Positions 1 to 5,176 of a DNA stretch of 7,596 bases are shown one piece after another (position 1 is the stretch's first letter; every line of letters starts with the position of its first letter). The position numbers and the translations under genes are program-made. The notes beneath the pieces were generated by a model that saw only the letters and a list, made by a program, of their open reading frames with translations, made no database searches and was not told where the DNA came from. The stretch comes from Alphaproteobacteria bacterium (lineage in GTDB: Bacteria; Pseudomonadota; Alphaproteobacteria; UBA9219), in NCBI GenBank assembly GCA_028693775.1, contig JAQUUS010000069.1, positions 1 to 7,596 of the forward strand, written 5' to 3'.

Positions 1-193
1 AGCCGCGCCAGTCGAGGACGGCTTTGTCGGAGGTTTGGTCGACGGTGAGGGTTTTGCCGGAGGAGGAGATGGAGGCGGAGCCGGAGGAGACGGAGCCGCC
101 TTCGGGGTTGGCGAAGGCAATGGCGGGACAAAGCCCGGCGGCCAGAAGCGCCAGTGCGGAGGCTCGGTACAGGAGTGTTTTGCGGATAGCCAC
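1..193 (-). CDS. Filamentous-haemagglutinin-type TPS exoprotein, N-terminal fragment
   Basis: This is the first 64 codons of a protein that continues past the left edge. The start is GTG at 193-191, preceded by a good ribosome site (GAGGA at 202-198). Residues 1-28 form a Sec signal peptide: a basic start (AIRK, residues 2-5), a hydrophobic core rich in Ala and Leu, and a likely cut after AFA (residue 28). The mature protein begins NPEGGSVSSG and continues through SSSGKTLTVDQTSDKAVLDW. That Asn-Pro-x-Gly-Gly start and the VDQ-S-DKAV-DW pattern are the hallmark of the TPS secretion domain (haemagglutination activity domain), which an outer-membrane TpsB pore recognises in the periplasm. The cargo of the protein is out of view. 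All ten serines between residues 34 and 57 or so use TCC, the same preference as the C-terminal half of the adhesin at 5177-7596, so the two are probably paralogues. No TpsB gene is in the window. Confidence 0.9.
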   Translation of the reverse strand, partial: MAIRKTLLYRASALALLAAGLCPAIAFANPEGGSVSSGSASISSSGKTLTVDQTSDKAVLDWRG

Positions 194-197
194 AAAT

Positions 198-202
198 TCC
201 TC
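198..202 (-). promoter_or_regulatory. Ribosome binding site fixing the GTG start of the TPS gene
   Basis: GAGGA on the minus strand lies four bases before GTG (193-191). No in-frame ATG occurs nearby upstream, and the GTG start gives a complete signal peptide, so this site decides the start. Confidence 0.7.
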
Positions 203-258
203 AGGGATAACAATGAGATCTTGAGCCTAGGGCGGGAAGCTTAAAGATTGCTAAATGA

Positions 259-291
259 AAAAATCAGGGGCTTTTCTTTCGACTGATTTTT
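259..291 (-). terminator. AT-rich hairpin with T-run, possible terminator or leader attenuator
   Basis: AAAAATCAG (259-267) pairs perfectly with CTGATTTTT (283-291), a nine-base stem with a 15-base loop. Read on the minus strand it ends in CTGATTTTTTCATTT, so the T-run favours termination in that direction. It sits about 165 bases after the ankyrin stop and about 65 bases before the TPS start. It could therefore end the ankyrin transcript or lie in the TPS leader. The stem is mostly A-T, which makes it weak. Confidence 0.4.
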
Positions 292-367
292 CTGGAGATT
301 TGAGATGCCGTTGTTCTTCCGAAGGGCCGTGTGTTGGATGATAAAATATATGTCAGGACAGATCTGA

Positions 368-383
368 AAGGGCTTCCGCCCTT
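368..383 (-). terminator. Small GC-rich hairpin downstream of the ankyrin gene
   Basis: AAGGGC (368-373) pairs with GCCCTT (378-383) around a four-base loop. On the minus strand the loop reads GGAA, a stable GNRA tetraloop. It lies about 75 bases after the ankyrin stop codon and is followed by only a short T stretch (TTTC). It may be a 3' end stabiliser or weak terminator rather than a classic rho-independent site. Confidence 0.3.
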
Positions 384-456
384 GCAGGTTTCGTGGAAAA
401 GGGAAGCGTTGAAGCGGAACGTTTAAGTTCTCAAAAAACGGCCCGGTTCTTGCGGT

Positions 457-1701
457 TTACTTTTCTGTGTAGCTTTTTATAAGCTCTGAGAGTTTGGGGG
501 CAATCGTTGGCGAGGCTCCGAGCTTGGCATAGTCAAAGACGGTGCGCTCGAGGGCGTCTGTCAACGCGGGATCCGCGCCGTTCTTCAGGAGCGTTTCGAA
601 GAGGTCCGGCCTGCCGCTCGCTGCTGCTACCATCAATGGCGTTATGCCGTCTACGGGGTCGTGATTTCCGTTTTCGGACAAGTCGGGAAGCTTTTGCCTC
701 ATGTTTACGGGCGCGCCCGCTTTGATCATGCTTTCGAGAAGGGCGGGGGTTCCTTCGCCGCACGCCACGATGAAGGACGGTATGCCAAAGTTGTTCTTTT
801 TTAGAGGGGAGATTCCTCGCGTTGCAAGATATTCGGCGACCTTGTTGTGCTTCGCCAGTATTGCCCGCATGATGGGCGGGTCTCCGCTCCCTCCGTCTTG
901 TTCGTCCAGAGAGGCCCCGGCTTTTTCCAGCATTTGGATGATCTCGACGTCATCGCTTTCCTGCACGGCATGGCTTATGAGGTTGCATATCGAGTCTGCG
1001 GTGCAGTTGTTTGCTTTGAGTTGCGGACGGAAGGTTTTGTCGTTGAGCAGGGCTTTGGCCGTGTCGCTGTCTCCTTGCCGGATTGCGCTCCAGAGTTTTT
1101 CCTGCTTTTCGGCGCTGGGGGGCGTTGCTGCCGACGCTGCCGAATAATACAGGAGTCCAAATAGAACGGTGTGCAAGCACAGGCCCATAAGCAGGGCCGT
1201 CAGGCAATAGCGTACGGCGGGCTTTGGCTTCAGGACCGGCCAGCAATACCAGATCGTGGCCGAATATATGAGAAGCGTTATGAACGAGATGAAATGCCCG
1301 GTCAGGGGATATCCGGAATACAGGGAAAAGATTGCGCTCGGGACAAGTTGTCCCAGCCATGCGATGAGGCAAAGATAGACGCTTCGACGTTCAAGAAAAA
1401 ACAGGCTTACGAAGGAGATGACATAGGCAAGCCTCAGGGTGAAGCGCAGGGCGCTTTGAGAGAATACGGAGACAAAATGTTCGCCGCTCAGTCCGAAGGT
1501 TTGTGCGTAGGATCTGATGTAGTCTTGATAATCGCCAAAGAGATAATCGACGAAACTTAGACAGAACAGGGCTGTTCCGACGGCGGCGAGAATGCGCGCC
1601 GCCAAGATCTTATTCTTTTCCGGTTGCATGGCGGGTGTCCGATTGAAACTTATTGGAACTGCAATATGCGGCTCCATAGATAAATAAAAAGTTATGTGCA
1701 T
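457..1701 (-). CDS. Multi-pass membrane protein with C-terminal ankyrin repeats
   Basis: The protein has 414 residues from the first ATG. Hydrophobic segments lie at about 33-55, 89-103, 108-128, 134-156 and 164-188, so the N-terminal half is an integral membrane domain with about five passes. From about 200 onward it is soluble and has ankyrin-like helix pairs. The clearest is GITPLMVAAASGRPDLFETL (352-371) followed by LKNGADPALTD; weaker copies lie near 204-220, 240-267, 273-299 and 306-333. Ankyrin repeats bind other proteins, so this region probably docks a partner. Its side of the membrane is not determined here. No enzyme motif is visible and I cannot name a function. None of the three candidate starts has a good ribosome site: Met1 (1701), Met9 (1677) and Met25 (1629). 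Met25 leaves a more typical start (MQPEKNK) just before the first membrane helix, so the true protein may have 390 residues. It is divergent from the 808-residue gene. Confidence 0.85.
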   Translation of the reverse strand: MHITFYLSMEPHIAVPISFNRTPAMQPEKNKILAARILAAVGTALFCLSFVDYLFGDYQDYIRSYAQTFGLSGEHFVSVFSQSALRFTLRLAYVISFVSLFFLERRSVYLCLIAWLGQLVPSAIFSLYSGYPLTGHFISFITLLIYSATIWYCWPVLKPKPAVRYCLTALLMGLCLHTVLFGLLYYSAASAATPPSAEKQEKLWSAIRQGDSDTAKALLNDKTFRPQLKANNCTADSICNLISHAVQESDDVEIIQMLEKAGASLDEQDGGSGDPPIMRAILAKHNKVAEYLATRGISPLKKNNFGIPSFIVACGEGTPALLESMIKAGAPVNMRQKLPDLSENGNHDPVDGITPLMVAAASGRPDLFETLLKNGADPALTDALERTVFDYAKLGASPTIAPKLSELIKSYTEK

Positions 1702-1745
1702 TCGCCTGCGCCGGGATCTTCAGGTTTGGCCGACTTCTTTATTGT

Positions 1746-1773
1746 TTTAACCATGTTTGAAAGTATTTAACCA
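1746..1773. repeat. Direct repeat TTTAACCA spaced by 20 bases
   Basis: TTTAACCA occurs at 1746-1753 and again at 1766-1773. The 20-base period equals about two turns of DNA, as expected for tandem binding sites of a regulator on one face of the helix. It sits about 45-120 bases upstream of the ankyrin gene starts. The operator role is inference from spacing and position only. Confidence 0.3.
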
Positions 1774-1824
1774 AGACTATGAGTCATGTGTAAATATATC
1801 AATTTGTTGCACGAATTCCTTTTA

Positions 1825-1853
1825 TTTTCATGCGGGGTGTCTTTTGGTATATT
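1825..1853 (+). promoter_or_regulatory. Candidate promoter of the 808-residue gene
   Basis: TTTTCA (1825-1830) and TATATT (1848-1853) are separated by 17 bases and match the vegetative -35 and -10 patterns at four and five of six positions. The resulting leader would be about 130 bases and would include the hairpin at 1869-1887. AT-rich DNA gives such matches by chance, so the call is weak. Confidence 0.25.
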
Positions 1854-1868
1854 TAACAAATTGAGTTT

Positions 1869-1887
1869 GCGCCCTATACGAGGGCGC
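1869..1887. promoter_or_regulatory. Perfect GC-rich inverted repeat in the leader of the 808-residue gene
   Basis: GCGCCC (1869-1874) and GGGCGC (1882-1887) form a perfect six-base stem with a seven-base loop TATACGA. No T-run follows, so it is not a terminator. It could be an operator or a structure in the untranslated leader about 100 bases before the start codon. Confidence 0.3.
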
Positions 1888-1988
1888 GCCAAACGGCAGA
1901 GCATTTTTCAGGCGTTATGACGAAAAGCGATTGGCCTTTTTATTCTGCGGGCACAAAAACGGTTTATTCAAAAGTATGAGTTTTCAGT

Positions 1989-4415
1989 ATGGCAAAACAA
2001 TCCTTGAAGCGTTGGTTTAAAATTAGCGGCAGACACTATAGATATATGATTGCCGCGTTGCTCGATGAGACACAGCGGCAGGCAAAAGAAGTTCCGTCCA
2101 AAGACCTTCTTGCGGCAAGAAAATTTTTTTTCAGGCAGGCTATCGCTTGCGGCGCGGACGATCCTGTTCAGCTTGCCTCCGAAGTAGCTCCGCTCAATGT
2201 CGAGCAGCTCAAGATCGCGACGCGGGCTCTTCCTGACAAAAAAGCTGTCGGATATTCCGGAGAGGTTGTTTCTTTATCTTCGCAGCAGCGGAAGTTGTTT
2301 GCCGACGCCGCGCTGGAACGGCGCCATGTTTCTTACTTCGATACTGTTTTAGGAAAAGGGCGGCTTGATAAGGTTTATAGCTTTAAGGCAAAAGCGGACG
2401 CTGCGGGGAAGGGCAAGATCGATCGTTTCATCGTTCAATGGAATGAGCAGGCCAAAATCGAACATGCAAAGGCCAATGCGCCCGGACAGCCAAGAAGCAA
2501 GCAACACATTACCCGCCAGAAGATCAGGCGCAATCCAGACAAACCCGCCTATTTGCAGGTTTATGAGCCGGAAAGACGCGCGGACGGCTCGTTCTGCTGG
2601 GAGCCTGAAGAAACGGCGTGGAAAGACGGGCCGAAACTCGGCCGCTTTTTGCAAAAACAAAAAGAATGGGCTTTGTTCGAGGTTTTTCATCAAGAAACGG
2701 ATTATGCAGAGCGGGGAGAAGGTTCTGAGAAAGTCAGAAATTACGTTACCGAAGAATTCGAGACGGGGGCTTTGCTTGCTTTTGCCGACCAGTTTCCGAT
2801 TAACTGCGACGAAATAGATCCAGAAAATCTGGAGATCGTTCTTTCTGCCGATCCTCAGAAGCTCGGGGAAGTCTCGACCGGACAGCGCTGGCATTCGTGC
2901 ATGGCGGTCGACTCATCGAATTTCAGGTTTGTTTTGGGAGATATTCTGGCCGGATCCATGGTCGCTTATCTTGTGTTCAGGGGCGATGTCGAAGCGCGAT
3001 ATCCTCTTATGCGCATGCTTGTGAAGCCGTTTCTCGCCGCAGGCAATTCGGACGACGACGTTCCCGTTCCTTTTCCCGTTTATGGGGGAGGCGGAGAGGG
3101 AAACAAGGTTACGCGCGAAGCTTTTTCGACGAGGATGATTGGCCTTCTTTCGGAGGCCTATGCAGGGAAAGACGGCGAATATTATTTGCATCCCCGCCTT
3201 TATGCCGATGGCCAGACGACAATTTTGAATTTGAGCAAGGAATGGGATCTGGAGAACCTTGAAAAAGCGATTGTGAAATTTCAGGACAGTGCTTTGCAGG
3301 AAAGCTTCGTTGAATACGTCAACAGCAAGAAAAAGACGCATTCCCTGATCCGGGAGCCGAATGACGACCCGGAAGGAGACGTTCGCTGGAGGACGAAGGA
3401 GATTTCGCGTCTTTTCGATCGGAATAACGATGAAACCGGCTTGCCTCGCCTTTATTTCCGTTCCGCGATGAAGTCCGTTATGTCCGCGCTTCCTCTCCCA
3501 GAGCAGATCCTTCGGGCCATGGATTGTCAGGTTCTGGTCGAACGGCAACAGGCTTTCGATGCCTTGCGATCGGGGGACCTTCCAAAATGGAATGAGATTA
3601 CGGCGGCGTGGCCTCACGAGGATCGGTTCCGCGTTGCTCTTTGGGGGCTGACTATACCGGTGACATCGGAAAAAGTCCGGCAAGCCACGGCTCAGGCTTT
3701 TTCAAATGAAATGCTGCTTCGGCCTAAGGGCATTCTGCCCTATACGGCTGTGAACGATTGCGGTACTGCTGCGGTCGTTCGTGAGGATATTGTCTCCTTG
3801 TGTCCCGAATTGGCGAAAAGGATGGAGGAGGCGGCGTTTGCAAAAAACGCGGGGCTGGCTCAAGACACGGCGCGGCGCTTGGCGATGGACGCTTTAAAGC
3901 AGGCTCCTTCTTTAATGAACGTAGAAACTCTGAAAAGAATAAAAAATCATCCGACGTATTTTGGAAGCGAGAGAAAATTCATTACCGATTATCTTTGCGC
4001 TTTCAGAATTGCGGTGCAAAAAGGCCCTGAGCATCTGAACGCAGAATTGCTCGAAAATATTTTTGATTTGACGCAAAGCGGAAATATAGACCAGCGCGAG
4101 GTTGCTCAGTCCATGCTGCATGAGGCGATAAAAGTAAGAGCCGATTTGGTGACGGGGGATTTTGCAGAGCGTCTTGCGAAGCTGGCTCTCGATGACGGGT
4201 TTCCTCGCATGAGCGTCGGTTTTCGGTCGATATATTTTTCTGACGAGCAGATGCGAGAAACGATATCTTTCGAGTTCCTTAGGGAAAAACTTGAGGGCGA
4301 TTTCCTTTCAAGGCCCCATTTTTTTGAGCATGTAGAGCGGGACCTTGTTTGTTTAAGGGAAGAATGCCGTCGCCCTGTCAGGGCGGAGCCCGAATTTCAT
4401 TTCAGCATTCGCTAG
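1989..4415 (+). CDS. Large soluble protein of unknown function with a WHSCM centre
   Basis: I do not recognise this 808-residue protein as a named family. It has no signal peptide and no convincing membrane span, so it is probably cytoplasmic or exported by a non-Sec route. The start is basic (MAKQSLKRWFK), and residues ~130-190 are rich in Lys, Arg and Gln. The central part is the most structured: STGQRWHSCM (296-305), a hydrophobic strand-like stretch GSMVAYLVF (~320-328), MRMLVKPF, a glycine turn YGGGGEGN (365-372) and YYLHPRLYADG (~398-408). The order Trp-x-Ser-Cys-Met, then AYL, then a YG turn, is what a folded core with a conserved Cys might show. From about 560 to 800 the sequence is largely helical and looks like irregular alpha-helical repeats. 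It is transcribed alone: a divergent gene lies upstream and a strong terminator 36 bases past its stop. The start has poor ribosome-site support. An effector or phage-derived protein is possible but unproven. Confidence 0.85.
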   Translation: MAKQSLKRWFKISGRHYRYMIAALLDETQRQAKEVPSKDLLAARKFFFRQAIACGADDPVQLASEVAPLNVEQLKIATRALPDKKAVGYSGEVVSLSSQQRKLFADAALERRHVSYFDTVLGKGRLDKVYSFKAKADAAGKGKIDRFIVQWNEQAKIEHAKANAPGQPRSKQHITRQKIRRNPDKPAYLQVYEPERRADGSFCWEPEETAWKDGPKLGRFLQKQKEWALFEVFHQETDYAERGEGSEKVRNYVTEEFETGALLAFADQFPINCDEIDPENLEIVLSADPQKLGEVSTGQRWHSCMAVDSSNFRFVLGDILAGSMVAYLVFRGDVEARYPLMRMLVKPFLAAGNSDDDVPVPFPVYGGGGEGNKVTREAFSTRMIGLLSEAYAGKDGEYYLHPRLYADGQTTILNLSKEWDLENLEKAIVKFQDSALQESFVEYVNSKKKTHSLIREPNDDPEGDVRWRTKEISRLFDRNNDETGLPRLYFRSAMKSVMSALPLPEQILRAMDCQVLVERQQAFDALRSGDLPKWNEITAAWPHEDRFRVALWGLTIPVTSEKVRQATAQAFSNEMLLRPKGILPYTAVNDCGTAAVVREDIVSLCPELAKRMEEAAFAKNAGLAQDTARRLAMDALKQAPSLMNVETLKRIKNHPTYFGSERKFITDYLCAFRIAVQKGPEHLNAELLENIFDLTQSGNIDQREVAQSMLHEAIKVRADLVTGDFAERLAKLALDDGFPRMSVGFRSIYFSDEQMRETISFEFLREKLEGDFLSRPHFFEHVERDLVCLREECRRPVRAEPEFHFSIR

Positions 4416-4451
4416 AATGTTTTGCCGGAGAAATGGGGTTGCGGAATAAAT

Positions 4452-4492
4452 AAACAACCGCCCTTGGCAAAAAAGGCCGATGGCGGTTGTTT
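4452..4492. terminator. Strong bidirectional rho-independent terminator
   Basis: AAACAACCGCC (4452-4462) pairs perfectly with GGCGGTTGTTT (4482-4492). Inside it, TTGGC (4464-4468) pairs with GCCGA (4476-4480) with one wobble, making one long hairpin. T-rich tails follow on both strands (TTT on plus, TTTATTTATT on minus). It lies between the convergent 808-residue gene and the CTERM gene and should stop transcription from both. Confidence 0.85.
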
Positions 4493-4519
4493 TGTGAATC
4501 CCGGGTTGCCTGACCGCCT

Positions 4520-5056
4520 TCAGGCTGCTTGACGGCGGCGGAGGAATACAAAAGTTCCGAAGCCAGCCAGTGCTGCTAAAAACAACCATGCGCTTGGGGG
4601 CAGGGGAACAGCAGAGGCGATTTGGATGTTGCCGATGACGGCTCCGCGATCTCCTGCTGCGCTGAGGCTTTTGAACAAAAGGGTTCTTTCGCTTTCTGTG
4701 GCTGCGCTGCTTATCGAGAAAAGCAAATACATTTTGGCGTACAGCATGTTGCTTCGCGTGTTGGCCCTGGCGAATGTGTTATAGTAAACATTCCGGCTTG
4801 CGTTCCCAATGGAAACAAGCAGCGGCTTTATCCCGTCTGTATCCGGATTGCCCGACAGAGAAAAAGTCATCTTGTAGCTTCCGGGGGACAGCGTCAGAAC
4901 TTGCGAGATGGAGCCTGGGGCGCGACCGTCCAGGTCGACGCTTGCTCCGCCAGCGACCGGAGCCTGAAAATAGCTTCCGACTACATCGACGCTGCCGCTC
5001 AGACGAGATGATGTGCGAGGCGGTCGATGTTGGGGATTTTGAAGGGATCCGCACAA
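4520..5056 (-). CDS. Choice-of-anchor C / DUF642-like protein with VPLPA-type CTERM tail, 5' end missing
   Basis: The open frame has 178 codons from a TTG at 5056. Residues 20-146 match the core of the choice-of-anchor C / DUF642-like family: GSVDVVGSYFQ (21-31), SVDLDGRAPGSISQ (39-52), YKMTFSLSGNPD (61-72), then a late GAVIGNIQI (138-146). The C-terminus is a sorting signal: VPLPPSAW (150-157), a hydrophobic span (158-172) and RRR (173-175). Such tails are cut by an exosortase-type enzyme at the inner membrane of exopolysaccharide-making bacteria. Two parts are missing: a signal peptide and the opening of the domain, which normally reads like NLLVNGSFE and a GW-x-V strand. No ATG exists in this frame, a TAG lies upstream at about 5116-5118, and no ribosome site precedes the TTG. 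Without a signal peptide the CTERM tail cannot work, so this is probably a 5'-truncated or decayed gene. A frameshift or sequencing error is the alternative. Confidence 0.6.
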   Translation of the reverse strand: MCGSLQNPQHRPPRTSSRLSGSVDVVGSYFQAPVAGGASVDLDGRAPGSISQVLTLSPGSYKMTFSLSGNPDTDGIKPLLVSIGNASRNVYYNTFARANTRSNMLYAKMYLLFSISSAATESERTLLFKSLSAAGDRGAVIGNIQIASAVPLPPSAWLFLAALAGFGTFVFLRRRQAA

Positions 5057-5176
5057 AAGTTGGTGCGCTGCTTCTGTTGAATGTATTGGTCGGGGCAGAG
5101 CCCGATACCCATTACAGTACTACGGCGAGGGAGTTCACTTTTGTCATTTTGATATGACGAGAAAGTCTATAAGCGG
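5057..5176 (-). other. Gap upstream of the truncated CTERM gene, no intact leader
   Basis: If the CTERM gene were intact its signal peptide would be encoded here. I read all three minus-strand frames. One begins MTKVNSLAVVL at 5147 and stops at once (TAA), one runs from ATG at 5110 or so and stops before the conserved core, and the core frame is closed by TAG. None shows the expected domain opening. An imperfect hairpin (5137-5141 with 5162-5166, and 5143-5147 with 5154-5158) follows the adhesin stop but lacks a T-run. Confidence 0.4.

Larger units (their letters stand above)
194..456. other. Non-coding leader between the ankyrin gene and the TPS gene
   Basis: This 263-base gap lies downstream of the ankyrin gene and upstream of the TPS exoprotein, both read on the minus strand. 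It should hold the promoter of the TPS gene. An AT-rich stretch at 340-352 (minus strand ATATATTTTATCAT) could supply a -10 element, but I see no convincing -35 partner. Two hairpins are listed separately. I see no open frame with protein-like character here. Confidence 0.5.
1702..1988. promoter_or_regulatory. AT-rich divergent intergenic region
   Basis: These 287 bases separate the start codons of two divergent genes and must serve both. The part from 1735 to 1865 is clearly richer in A and T than the flanking genes. It contains a spaced direct repeat, a near-palindrome ATGAGTCAT (1779-1787), a possible plus-strand promoter and a GC-rich hairpin. I see no protein-coding frame. The 808-residue gene has only a poor ribosome site (GAG at 1978-1980). 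Confidence 0.55.

Noticed and set aside
24..244. Two overlapping plus-strand frames at the left edge
   Set aside because: They lie opposite the TPS signal peptide and domain, which is strongly recognisable on the minus strand. Their sequence is compositional.
420..456. T-run after the ankyrin stop considered as a classic terminator
   Set aside because: The minus strand has GGGCCGTTTTTTG, but I could not find a convincing stem before the T-run.
701..1560. Plus-strand frames of 105-148 codons
   Set aside because: They are antisense to the ankyrin membrane protein, with no domain character and no ribosome sites that stand out.
1840..1990. Short start codons upstream of the 808-residue gene, such as ATG at 1976
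   Set aside because: ATG at 1976 is out of frame with the gene and is not followed by a protein-like frame.
2349..3683. Minus-strand frames of 181 and 256 codons
   Set aside because: They are antisense shadows of the 808-residue gene, rich in Arg, Phe and Ile without a recognisable pattern.
4622..5157. Plus-strand frames of 127-129 codons opposite the CTERM gene
   Set aside because: The minus strand carries a clear choice-of-anchor C core and sorting tail; the plus frames show no such character.
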